Shown here in pieces: positions 1 to 7,559 of a DNA stretch of 12,539 bases (the first letter of the stretch is position 1; each line of letters begins with the position of its first letter). The stretch spans positions 1 through 12,539 of the forward strand of contig JBAZOY010000065.1 in assembly GCA_041648505.1 (NCBI GenBank), given 5' to 3'. The notes under the pieces are model-generated. The model was not told the origin of the DNA and searched no databases. It saw nothing but the letters and a program-made list of their open reading frames with translations. Source of the DNA: JBAZOY01 sp041648505 (lineage in GTDB: Bacteria; Desulfobacterota; Syntrophia; Syntrophales; CG2-30-49-12). The position numbers and the translations under genes are program-made.

Positions 1-675
1 GATGTAATTGAGAACAATAAAGTAGTAAGACATCATAAGGTAATTGTTGGTAAACCTTTCAGGAAAACACCTGTTTTTTCAGCTACCATGCAATATATTG
101 TTTTCAATCCTACATGGACAGTGCCTCCTACAATTCTGAAAAAAGATTTAATACCAGAGATCAAAAAAGACAGAAGTTACCTTGTCCGGAAAAATATAAA
201 TATTTATGATGCCAAAGGAATTAAAATTAACCCTGATTCAATAGACTGGTTTAGTAAAAAACCGTATTCTTATAACTATCGGCAAGAGCCAGGTAAATTA
301 AATGCTTTAGGTGCTGTAAAGTTTGTGTTTCCCAACAGGTTTGATGTTTACCTGCATGATACCCCAGGCAAAGAGTTATTTGAAAAAACAGAGCGGGCAT
401 TCAGTTCGGGCTGTATAAGGGTAAATAAACCCCTTGAACTTGCTGAATTCTTATTAAAAGATCAGCCAAGCTGGAATCAAAAAAAGATCCGGAAAATAAT
501 AGAAACAACCAGGACAAAAACTATTATCTTAACAAAAAAGCCGGAAGTGCAACTGCTTTATCTTACTTCATGGGTTGATGATTCAGGCCAGAGAAACTTT
601 AGAAAAGACATATATAAAAGGGACGAAGATTTATATAAAGCGTTAACGGCTAAACCAGTGTGTGATCTGAATTAA
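1..675 (+). CDS. L,D-transpeptidase, YcbB/LdtD type (C-terminal part; 5' end outside window)
   Basis: The reading frame is open from base 1, so the first ATG at 88 is internal and the true start lies upstream; 224 codons are visible. The protein is the catalytic YkuD domain of a large YcbB/LdtD-like L,D-transpeptidase, a periplasmic enzyme that makes 3-3 cross-links in peptidoglycan or attaches proteins to it. Signs of this are a GKPFRKTPVFSATM segment (codons 17-30), FNPTWTVPP (35-43), NALGAVKFVFPNRFDVYLHDTP (101-122, His at codon 119) and the active-site motif SSGCIRVN with the nucleophile Cys at codon 138. The tail TSWVDDSGQRNFRKDIYKRD is also typical of the YcbB group. Full-length members are usually 450-600 residues, with a peptidoglycan-binding domain that would lie outside the window. 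The stop overlaps the stop of the convergent gene by 4 bases. The DNA is markedly AT-rich compared with the right part of the window. Confidence 0.9.
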   Translation, partial: DVIENNKVVRHHKVIVGKPFRKTPVFSATMQYIVFNPTWTVPPTILKKDLIPEIKKDRSYLVRKNINIYDAKGIKINPDSIDWFSKKPYSYNYRQEPGKLNALGAVKFVFPNRFDVYLHDTPGKELFEKTERAFSSGCIRVNKPLELAEFLLKDQPSWNQKKIRKIIETTRTKTIILTKKPEVQLLYLTSWVDDSGQRNFRKDIYKRDEDLYKALTAKPVCDLN

Positions 676-1394
676 ACGGAATTTAAATATTTTGATTTTA
701 CAAAATATGATTTACTCGGATAATAAATAAACAAACACGACTTATCCTTAATAACCTCTATAATTGCGGTGCTTTTTTCCGGAGGTACAGCAGGACAACC
801 AAAGCTTCTGCCTAATCTTCCAAATTTAAAAGTGAAATCTCCGGTTGCATAAGGAGCGCTGTGCATAACAATGGCACGTTTCCGGGCATTATCATTAATA
901 CCCGGCTCAATTCCATCGAGATAAAGAGATAATCCATATTTCCCATAGTATTCTGAACCGGTAAGATAGAATCCTAAGCTACTCATTTTCGATTCTGGTG
1001 TATTGGAAAATTTTACTGCAAATTCTTCGCCGCTACTTTTCCCATGTGCGACTAGTGAATTGTGGATAATCCGCATTATTTCCAGATCAATAACCCAAAG
1101 CCGCCTGACTTTTGACGATAAAGAAAAATCTATCAAGGTTAGATATTTTTTATTCTGTATTTTACCTTCCTTTAGCATTGAATAGTAACCAAGAATACCT
1201 TTATAAAAAGCTTTATATGAAGGTTTTGATTCAGCAGGTTGCAATTGCTTGTAAAACGAATCAATACACTCATGGTTAGACTCAAATAATCTTATTTCAT
1301 TAAAATTTATAATGTCATTCGCATACACAAGTGATATTGAGTATGATAATACTGCTAATAATAATATTGTTATTTTCACTTCTTTTTTTAACAT
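672..1394 (-). CDS. Murein L,D-transpeptidase catalytic-domain protein (YkuD_2 type), exported
   Basis: A 240-residue protein starting with a signal peptide (charged MLKKEVK, hydrophobic stretch to about residue 24, YANDI cleavage region). The mature part resembles the YkuD_2 family: HGKSSGEEFAVKFSN (117-131), SSLGFYLT (138-145), an RKRAIVMHSAPYA segment with His178, and GRLGRSFGCPAVP with the probable nucleophile Cys200. The family consists of predicted periplasmic peptidoglycan L,D-transpeptidases or related peptidases acting on the murein stem; which activity applies here cannot be told. Residues 27-115 are less conserved and could help substrate or partner recognition. It converges on the YcbB-type gene, the two stops sharing TTAA at 672-675. 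No convincing Shine-Dalgarno sequence precedes the ATG at 1394, so start confidence is moderate, although the signal peptide supports it. AT-rich like its neighbours. Confidence 0.85.
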   Translation of the reverse strand: MLKKEVKITILLLAVLSYSISLVYANDIINFNEIRLFESNHECIDSFYKQLQPAESKPSYKAFYKGILGYYSMLKEGKIQNKKYLTLIDFSLSSKVRRLWVIDLEIMRIIHNSLVAHGKSSGEEFAVKFSNTPESKMSSLGFYLTGSEYYGKYGLSLYLDGIEPGINDNARKRAIVMHSAPYATGDFTFKFGRLGRSFGCPAVPPEKSTAIIEVIKDKSCLFIYYPSKSYFVKSKYLNSV

Positions 1395-1489
1395 ATTATA
1401 AAATTCGGAAAGTAGTTCCGTTGACAGGATACTTAATTGGGTACTCTTGAACTATTAATAATGTAACCGAAATTAATAAACTGCATACC

Positions 1490-1828
1490 ATGAAAATTAA
1501 AGATTTACAAAACGAAATTATAGATTTCAGAGACAAAAGAAACTGGAAACAATTCCACAAAGTAAAAGACCTGCTCTTAGGCTTAAATATAGAGATTTCT
1601 GAGCTATCCGAGCTGTTTCTGTGGAAAAACGCTAATGAGATAAACTCAACAGCAAAACACAGGGTAGAGGAAGAAATCGCAGATGTTTTTATTCTTCTAA
1701 CCTATATATGCAACCATTTCGGTATTGAGCTTGAACATGCAGTAAAGAAAAAAATTGAAATGAATAACAAAAAATACCCGATTGAAAAAAGCTTTAACTC
1801 TAATAAAAAATACAATGAATTCGATTAG
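1490..1828 (+). CDS. MazG-like nucleotide pyrophosphohydrolase
   Basis: A 112-residue all-alpha protein of the MazG-like/RS21-C6 superfamily, which hydrolyses (d)NTPs to NMP and pyrophosphate and often acts as a house-cleaning enzyme. The metal-binding pattern is visible as ExxE (E35, E38; context NIEISELSELFLW) and then ExxD (E62, D65; context VEEEIADVFILL). The opening LQNEIIDFRDKRNWKQFH and the late IEMNNKKYPIEKS also match small MazG-like proteins. The length fits a single-domain member that would form a dimer. The gene stands alone on the + strand, divergent from the YkuD_2 gene with 95 bases between them, and shows no clear ribosome binding site. Its substrate cannot be predicted. Such genes are common in prophages and mobile islands as well as on chromosomes, in line with the AT-rich composition here. 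Confidence 0.82.
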   Translation: MKIKDLQNEIIDFRDKRNWKQFHKVKDLLLGLNIEISELSELFLWKNANEINSTAKHRVEEEIADVFILLTYICNHFGIELEHAVKKKIEMNNKKYPIEKSFNSNKKYNEFD

Positions 1829-1945
1829 GTGGGATATGTAATTTACAAATTTAACGTATAACAACAGATTCAACCATGCGGCTAAAAGAGCATGCTGAAG
1901 AGTCGGCCAATCATTTAACGGAAAAGCTCTATTGGGAAGCGGAGT

Positions 1946-2239
1946 TTATGCTTTGGCAGCTAATTCCTCATACATTTCTAAAGAAGGTTCCCCATCAAGC
2001 ATCGGGGCGATTTTTTCAAAAAGTTCTTGAAAATGAGGGGTAGAGCTGTGAATATCAAATGCCGCCTTGTTTGTGTATTTTTCATAAAATAAAAACTTCC
2101 CCGGTTCGTTCTGGGCACGATTGAGAATGTAAGTAAGGGTACCTTCTTCAGGAAGAACCTTTGGAACCATAGCTCTCAATGCGGCTTCCATATCTTTTTC
2201 GACTCCCTGACGTGCTTTTAAAATAGCAACTACAACCAT
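1946..2239 (-). CDS. Antibiotic biosynthesis monooxygenase (ABM/YgiN-like quinol monooxygenase) domain protein
   Basis: A 97-residue single-domain protein of the ABM dimeric alpha/beta-barrel family. Recognisable parts are the first strand MVVVAILKARQG, a helix to about residue 26, EEGTLTYILN (31-40), FLFYEKYTNKAAFDIHSST (49-67) with PHF following, and the final helix. E. coli YgiN, a quinol monooxygenase, has the same fold and motif order. Other members are oxygenases or heme-degrading enzymes, so the substrate is open. The start is well supported: GGAGG at 2248-2252 lies 8 bases before the ATG. It is the last gene of the minus-strand series, 160 bases behind fructose-bisphosphatase, so it may be co-transcribed or have its own promoter. 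A role in quinone or oxidative-stress chemistry would suit the nearby hemerythrin, but that is inference. Confidence 0.85.
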   Translation of the reverse strand: MVVVAILKARQGVEKDMEAALRAMVPKVLPEEGTLTYILNRAQNEPGKFLFYEKYTNKAAFDIHSSTPHFQELFEKIAPMLDGEPSLEMYEELAAKA

Positions 2240-2399
2240 TATCCTCGCCTCCTTTTCCTCTGCTCTATATTTTTTCTACTTTCCCATACTCTTCACCCCA
2301 TGAAGCCTATTTCCTGCTTTTTGGAAGTTATCAAAAAAGGGGCCCGAATTATTCTTGCCTTTATCAAATTACTTATCAATTTTACAGTTTTCGCATATA

Positions 2400-3344
2400 T
2401 CATCTATCTTTCACCAGGAATTCCCCGGCTTTTTTCACCTCAAAAGGGCTTCCTATATAGATTGGACAACGATGCATTAAGTCTTTTACTTTAATGGACA
2501 GGATATCTTCTTTACCATCGGTGGCCAATCCACCGGCCTGTTCAACGATGAATGCCATAGGCTGAAGCTCGAAGAGGAGCCGTAATTTCCCATGAGGGCT
2601 ATTTTTTAATGCAGGATATGTAAATACACCACCTTTCTTAATCAGGATCTGATTGAAGTCCGGTACAAACCCCCCGCTGTAACGGAGCTTGTATCCCTTC
2701 CCTTCCAGATACTCCACATATTCACGGTGTTCTGGTGTCCAGTCCTTCCTCAATCCCCCCAGAGAGTAAATTGACCCCCGTTCCCTCAAAGTAATATTCT
2801 CCTCAGAGAGGACGTATTCTCCTTCCCTGTTCAGAACGAACTCATGAGTACCTTTGCCTGCCGTATATACCATTGTGATCAGGGGACCATAGGTAATATA
2901 CATGGCCGCTACCATCGTCTTCCTCCCTTCAGCAAAGATCGACTCCTTATGAATGCCGATGATGGTGCCTATGGAAAGATTACTGTCCACCAGAGAAGAC
3001 CCATCAAGAGGATCTGCCGTGACGAAATATTTTTCGTCACCCTTGCCGACCTCTATAACGGTATCACTTTCTTCTGAAGTGTACTCCCGGACGAATCCTG
3101 AAAACTGCAACTGATTTCTGAGAATCTCGTCAGAACTTCTATCGAGGGAGAGCTGTTCCTCTCCGTAAATATTCTTAAACCCGGCCAGCTTCCGGTTTGA
3201 TTCATGGATCTTGGCAGAAATGTATTTTCCTGTAACGGCTATCTGCCATATAAGCCTGCGGAGTTCTACTTCTACACCCGCCATCCACATCTGCCGCCGC
3301 AGATCAACGGCAAATTTTGTATAATCTGATATCCCCTTTCCCAT
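2400..3344 (-). CDS. fbp: Fructose-1,6-bisphosphatase, class I
   Basis: Hydrolyses fructose 1,6-bisphosphate to fructose 6-phosphate and phosphate, the committed step of gluconeogenesis, in the cytoplasm. With the start used here the protein has 314 residues, slightly shorter than the usual 320-340. Visible signatures are SEE (about 90-92), the metal-binding ADPLDGSS (110-117), SIGTIIGIH, the substrate-binding RYSGG (221-225), GGVFTYP (237-243) and KLRLLFELQP (253-262, with the metal-ligand-type Glu259). Class II (GlpX) and archaeal types lack this arrangement. The frame is open further upstream to 3431, but the ATG at 3342-3344 has AGGAG (3352-3356) 7 bases before it, and family similarity begins just after it (GISDYTKFAVDLRRQM), so the longer version is rejected. 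A 321-base gene-free region precedes it, so it probably has its own promoter. Confidence 0.92.
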   Translation of the reverse strand: MGKGISDYTKFAVDLRRQMWMAGVEVELRRLIWQIAVTGKYISAKIHESNRKLAGFKNIYGEEQLSLDRSSDEILRNQLQFSGFVREYTSEESDTVIEVGKGDEKYFVTADPLDGSSLVDSNLSIGTIIGIHKESIFAEGRKTMVAAMYITYGPLITMVYTAGKGTHEFVLNREGEYVLSEENITLRERGSIYSLGGLRKDWTPEHREYVEYLEGKGYKLRYSGGFVPDFNQILIKKGGVFTYPALKNSPHGKLRLLFELQPMAFIVEQAGGLATDGKEDILSIKVKDLMHRCPIYIGSPFEVKKAGEFLVKDR

Positions 3345-3665
3345 AACCTGTCTCCTGCAGTAAAAAACACTGCTATATCCGGTAAGCATCTTAAAAAAAG
3401 TATAAAAATTAGCTGAAGAAAAGGGTAACACTTTTCCACGGCAGAGTTCAACCTAAAATAGGGGGGATAGGCATGGCAAGATTAATATCCGTGCAGCAAA
3501 TTTTGAGTACATTTCGACTGGTTGCGCTACTCTGCTCGAGACAAGGAGGATTATGGGCCTTTTTGGGACTTTCTAATGTTTTGCATCACCAGTAACGCTA
3601 AAAGCTTGCCTGTTACAAGGGTACGGCGGATATTACTGTTTGGTGAATGCAATTATTCGGAATCA
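3345..3665. other. Intergenic region between hemerythrin gene and fbp (leader of fbp)
   Basis: This stretch holds no gene I can defend. Reading frames on the + strand here show no recognisable protein and mostly run into the hemerythrin gene as antisense. Towards fbp it contains the fbp ribosome binding site, a short inverted repeat (GCAGT/ACTGC, 3357-3373, 7-base loop) just upstream of it, and an A/T-rich tract at 3385-3415 with a possible -10 box. No U-tract terminator for the hemerythrin gene is evident. It is long enough for a promoter and operator for fbp. Confidence 0.5.
3399..3404 (-). promoter_or_regulatory. Possible -10 box of an fbp promoter
   Basis: On the minus strand the hexamer TATACT occurs in an A/T-rich setting about 55 bases before the fbp ATG, which would give a leader of roughly 48 bases. 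No good TTGACA-like -35 lies 16-18 bases upstream, so this is a weak call resting on the -10 match and on the need for a promoter after the 321-base gap. Confidence 0.25.
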
Positions 3666-4202
3666 TTATTGTTCTTTCAGGTCATTGACGACGGATTTGT
3701 ACTTCTCATGTATCATATTTCGATCGAACTCCCAGAACTCGGCAAGCATTCTTTGGTCTTCAGCTTCGGAGAAGTACGCACGGGAAGCGGGAAAGAAAAC
3801 TTTGTCTTCTTTTTCGATATGTTTAGGATAGAAATCCATGAGTATGCGCAGGCAACTCGTAATGTCTCCAAGGGCTGAGGTATCGCCACTCCTGTAACGT
3901 GTGTTTGCCACGACCAGGGCCTTAGTGGTGTTCCGTCCAAAAACATGTTCACGGATTAGTTCGTTCATTATTCGCTGGTCTGTATCCGATAAGTTTTTTT
4001 CGTTTAGTTTCCTGAACAGAATATCTTCCTCCTTTCCGTGATGAGTACGGTCAGCATAGAACCGCATAAAGTCAACTGCCTTGTCAACGAACAATGGGTC
4101 AATCTCCCGTGTATTCACGACATGCACCAGCTTATCTCCAATTATGGCGATCATACGTTCTATAAGCCTGTGCTCTATCATGAGTGGACCGCGTGCTTGC
4201 AT
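3666..4202 (-). CDS. Hemerythrin-like (HHE domain) protein
   Basis: A 178-residue helical protein of the hemerythrin/HHE cation-binding family. The diiron ligand pattern can be read directly: His11 (LMIEHRLIERM), HHGKEED with His54/His55 and Glu58/Glu59, His86 (IREHVFG), and HIEKE with His128 and Glu132. This matches bacterial hemerythrin-like proteins that bind O2 or NO, or sense iron or oxygen. There is no DNA-binding or signalling domain, so a soluble cytoplasmic carrier, scavenger or protective role is most likely. The start is firm: AGGAGG lies 7 bases before the ATG at 4202; a second in-frame ATG at residue 8 is possible but has no such site. It follows trmO by 62 bases on the same strand, so co-transcription with it is plausible. 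Protection of the oxygen-sensitive formate dehydrogenase upstream would be a reasonable but unproven role. Confidence 0.88.
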   Translation of the reverse strand: MQARGPLMIEHRLIERMIAIIGDKLVHVVNTREIDPLFVDKAVDFMRFYADRTHHGKEEDILFRKLNEKNLSDTDQRIMNELIREHVFGRNTTKALVVANTRYRSGDTSALGDITSCLRILMDFYPKHIEKEDKVFFPASRAYFSEAEDQRMLAEFWEFDRNMIHEKYKSVVNDLKEQ

Positions 4203-4264
4203 ATAATGTCCTCCTGTCGAGTCTATTTTTCTAATGATGTTTATACATGGGCTTATTCGTGGTT

Positions 4265-4744
4265 CTATCTGAATCTGTCATCTGCCTTCTGATCCGAGAA
4301 GGATTTCCTGGTTTCGCCAAGCCAGCCGATTTGTATTTCCGTCGGCGCGTCGATTTCCGGTACGTATGGTTTTATGTCCAGAAGAGGTGTGCCATCAACA
4401 ATGTCCACGTTTTCGATCTGTAGTACACCGTTTTCAATTGCACGGAGACGGACTACGGAAAGTCCAATTGGATTAGGTCTTCTGGGCGCGCGTGTGGCAA
4501 AGAGCCCGCGCATCCGCGAGTCCATGAAAGGAACGACGTGGAGACTGAATCCCTCACTGCGATGGAAATGGTACAACAGGATAACATGTGAGAAGCCGTC
4601 AAGATCCTTCAGCCCTGCTCGAAACTCTTCAAACACTTCAACGGTACCAGTTACTCCGGCTGCTCCCGTTGGCTGTATCGGCATGCCTTCAGGTTTCGTG
4701 AATGGTGAGTGGATTACTCCGATTGCCGTGTATTCGATATTCAT
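4265..4744 (-). CDS. trmO: tRNA (N6-threonylcarbamoyladenosine37-N6)-methyltransferase TrmO (TsaA/YaeB family)
   Basis: A 159-residue protein of the TsaA-like (UPF0066) family. E. coli TrmO uses S-adenosylmethionine to methylate t6A37 of tRNA-Thr to m6t6A37, tuning decoding of ACY codons. The family signature is clear: IGVIHSPF (8-15), GFSHVILLYHFHRSEG (50-65), FATRAPRRPNPIGLS (82-96) and IVDGTPLLDIKPYVPE (115-130). The length matches the short form found in many bacteria and archaea; E. coli TrmO (about 235 residues) has an extra C-terminal domain absent here. No convincing Shine-Dalgarno site precedes the ATG at 4744, but similarity begins at once (YTAIGVIHSPF), so the start is probably right. 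It lies 110 bases behind fdhA. TsaA-like proteins sometimes sit near molybdenum-cofactor genes, but nothing else here supports a cofactor role. Confidence 0.9.
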   Translation of the reverse strand: MNIEYTAIGVIHSPFTKPEGMPIQPTGAAGVTGTVEVFEEFRAGLKDLDGFSHVILLYHFHRSEGFSLHVVPFMDSRMRGLFATRAPRRPNPIGLSVVRLRAIENGVLQIENVDIVDGTPLLDIKPYVPEIDAPTEIQIGWLGETRKSFSDQKADDRFR

Positions 4745-4854
4745 ATCTTACACGAATGGATTACAGTTATCGGCGATAGACACGTACCGTATTAAATGAG
4801 TGTAAAGCGACCACGGAATAAAAATCTTCAGGCCTTCAATTCGCAACTATTATT

Positions 4855-7524
4855 TTAAGCCTTTTCCACCTTTACCGCACACACTTTGTACTCGGGGATC
4901 TTTGCTATCGGGTCGATGGCATTTATAGTGAGCGCATTTGCCGGTGACTCAGAGAAATGAAATGGCGCAAAGATAACCCCTCTGGCGGGCCGTTCACTTA
5001 TCAATGACTTTACTTTAATATCTCCCCGGCGGGATGCGATACGGATAAGCTCACCAGAGCTGATCCCCAGATCCGCGGCATCACCCGGGTTTATCTCCGC
5101 GAGAAGCTCAGGATAAAGCATGTTGAGTCCTTTCCCTTTACGGGTCATTGTGCCGGTATGGTAATGCTGCAATACCCTCCCTGTAGTGAACAAAAACGGA
5201 TATTCATTGTCCGGCGCTTCAGCTGGAGGTTCGTAATCAGTGGCAGTGAAGAGGCCTTTGCCTCTGGCGAATTTTTCTATGTGGAGAATAGGTGTCCCCG
5301 GGTGTTCTTCAGAAGGACAGGGCCAGGGAATCCCTTCCTTTTCAATACGCGGATAAGTTATACCGGCATAGCTCGGGGTTACGCTGCGGATTTCTTCCAT
5401 TATCGCTTCCGGATCTTTATAATCCATCGGGTGTCCCATCATTCCGGATAATTCACATATTATCCAGAAGTCGTCCTTAGCTTCCCCTCGAGGTTGAATC
5501 GCTTTTCTTACACGTTGAACCATTCTCTCGGAATTTGTGAAGGTCCCTTCCTTTTCGGCAAAAGAAACACCAGGAAGGACTACATCAGCGTACTTCGCGG
5601 TTTCTGTCAAAAATATATCCTGAACTACTAAAAACTTTAGTGATTTTATACAATGTTCTATATGATTCATGTCCGGGTCACTGAGAAGCGGGTTTTCACC
5701 CATAATGTACATGGCCTGTACCGTACCCTCCTCAGCAGCATTGAACATTTCAGTAAGTGTAAGTCCCGGAGCGGACGGCAGATTCTTCACTCCCCACGCC
5801 TTTTCAAATTTCCCCCTTATTTCGTCACTGGTAACCGGCTGGTATGCCGTGAAGACATTGGGCAGGGCGCCAAGGTCACATGCTCCCTGGACATTGTTCT
5901 GTCCCCGTAACGGATTGACTCCTCCTCCTTCAATACCAACATTACCGCAGAGCATGGAAAGATTTGCCAGAGATTTAACATTGTTGGTTCCTGTTATGTG
6001 CTGGGTAATTCCCATTGTATACAGGATTGAGGCCGGCTTTGCTTTCCCGTAGATACGGGCTGCCCTGATTAATTTCGCTACTGGTATGCCGGTAATCTCC
6101 GAAACATATTCGGGGGTATATTTCTTGACACAGGCTTTAAGTTCATCAAACCCTTCGGTTCTTTCTTTTATGTATTCCGTTGCCTGTAAATTTTCTTCAA
6201 TAATGATGTGGATAAACCCATTGATCCACGCGATATCGGTACCCGGTTTAGGCTGAAGCCAGATAGTTGCATAATCCACTAAATCTATCTTTCTCGGATC
6301 TATAACGATTAAGTCTGCACCTTTCTTTAAGACCGCTTCTTTTATGTAGTTTGCAAAGATAGGATGAGTTTCCGTGGTATTACTTCCCGTTACCAGGATA
6401 GCCTGTGACTTCAGGACATCGGTAATAGGATTTGTCATTGCTCCACTCCCGAACGATGCGGCAAGACCTGCCACAGTGGAGGAGTGTCAAAGACGGGCAC
6501 AGTGATCTATGTTATTTGTTCCAATAACCGCCCGCATGAATTTCTGCAGCAGGTAGTTCTCTTCATTGGTACACCTGGCAGAAGAGAGACCGGCAATAGC
6601 GTCAGCACCGCTTGATTTCTTAATTTCGCTCAATTTTTCGGCAACAAAATTAAGTGCCTCATTCCATGTAGCCTCATGAAACTTTCCGTCACGTTTAATA
6701 AGAGGCTTTGTAAGGCGTTCCTCATCTCCTACGAATTCGTACCCGAAACGTCCTTTTACACACAAACTTCCCTTATTTGTACCAGTATCATCTTTTGTCG
6801 TGATGCCGACAATAGTGTTATTGGCCACATTAAGCTCGAGCTGACAACCACATCCGCAGTAGGCACATGTGGTCTTAACACGATTCACCATCCAGGTACG
6901 TCCCTTGTTCCGGCTTAGATTTTCCGTTAAAGCACCGGTGGGGCACACCTTAATGCATTCGCCACAGGACTCGCACTTATCCTTATTCACCGGAGATATA
7001 TATGCTCCGTGGCCTGAACCGACGATATCAATAGCTCCTAAACCTTTAATTTCTCTGCAGGCGGCAACACAACGCAGACATACTATACATCTTGCCGGCC
7101 AGTAGCGTATAAGAGGGGTAGCATAAACCGATTCCTGTTTCTTTTCAGCGATCCGGTATTCTGAGGTATCTATCTCAAATTCAAATACCATATCCTGAAG
7201 GGTGCATTCTCCTCCCTTATCGCAGATAGGACAGTCAAGGGGATGACTCGCTAAAATCAATTTCAGGGTCTCCCTTCTCATCCTTTGCAGCCTTTCGGAG
7301 TTTGTAGACACCTTGATACCTTCTGTAACAGGTGTGGTGCACGCCGTCATGGGATGTTCCAACCCCTCGATTTCCACCACGCACATCCTGCATGAACCGA
7401 TGGGGTTTAATCTCTCATGATAACAAAGCGTCGGAATCTTTATTCCTGCTGACTTTGCCGCATTCAGAATTGTAGTACCTTCCTCTACCGTGACTTCCCT
7501 TTCATCAATGGTCAACTTAACCAT
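4855..7524 (-). CDS. fdhA: Formate dehydrogenase alpha subunit, selenocysteine-containing (single gene read through UGA at 6487-6489)
   Basis: Molybdenum or tungsten enzyme interconverting formate and CO2. At 889 residues it has a NuoG-like N-terminus: [2Fe-2S] ligands C34, C45, C48, C62; a His-Cys [4Fe-4S] site (H94, C98, C101, C107); two ferredoxin clusters (C146/149/152/156 and C184/187/190/194). The catalytic module then starts with its own [4Fe-4S] site (C220, C223, C227, C255). Codon 346 is UGA within DHCARL-U-HSSTVAGLA, exactly where formate dehydrogenases carry catalytic Sec or Cys followed by the conserved His. The C-terminal half has the molybdopterin-binding signatures GNVGIEGGGVNPLRGQNNVQG, MGENPLLSDPD and TTGRVLQHYHTGTMTRK. 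The downstream frame begins only at a valine GUG, so it is not a separate gene. The start ATG at 7524 follows GGGGT. It lies 35 bases after the fusion flavoprotein gene, clearly one operon. The extra clusters imply electron transfer to that NAD(P)H-linked partner. Confidence 0.94.
6444..6489 (-). promoter_or_regulatory. Bacterial SECIS element directing selenocysteine insertion at the fdhA UGA
   Basis: Starting at the UGA (6487-6489, minus strand), the mRNA can fold with a lower stem CACUCC (6481-6486) paired to GGAGUG (6444-6449) and an upper stem UGUGGCA (6469-6475) paired to UGCCGCA (6457-6463), which includes one U-G pair and closes a GGUCU loop (6464-6468). The loop begins 18 bases after the UGA and has the same GGUCU and the same spacing as the E. 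coli fdhF SECIS recognised by SelB. The element lies inside the coding sequence, as in other bacteria. The fold was drawn by eye; no energy was computed. Confidence 0.85.
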
Positions 7525-7559
7525 CTTTACCCCTTTTTTTTATGTTACGATTGTTCGTT

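Noticed and set aside
1421..1426. TTGACA as a -35 box for the MazG-like gene
   Set aside because: No acceptable -10 hexamer lies 16-18 bases downstream.
1889..1896. AGCATGCT palindrome behind the YgiN-like gene as a terminator
   Set aside because: It has no loop or U-tract and is too short to form a terminator hairpin.
3345..3431. N-terminal extension of fructose-bisphosphatase from an upstream ATG at 3431
   Set aside because: The extension is unlike the family, and a well-spaced AGGAG precedes the ATG at 3344.
3543..3576. Seven-codon reading frame MGLFGTF after AAGGAGG on the + strand
   Set aside because: GGAGG is only 3 bases from the ATG, the frame is very short, and nothing follows it that would make it a leader peptide.
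3522..3878. A 118-codon + strand frame overlapping the hemerythrin gene
   Set aside because: Over half of it is antisense to a clear hemerythrin-like gene, and the peptide shows no family features.
6475..6489. Formate dehydrogenase split by a nonsense mutation into two genes or a pseudogene
   Set aside because: The UGA stands at the Sec position, a SECIS-like hairpin follows, and there is no frameshift or other damage in either half.
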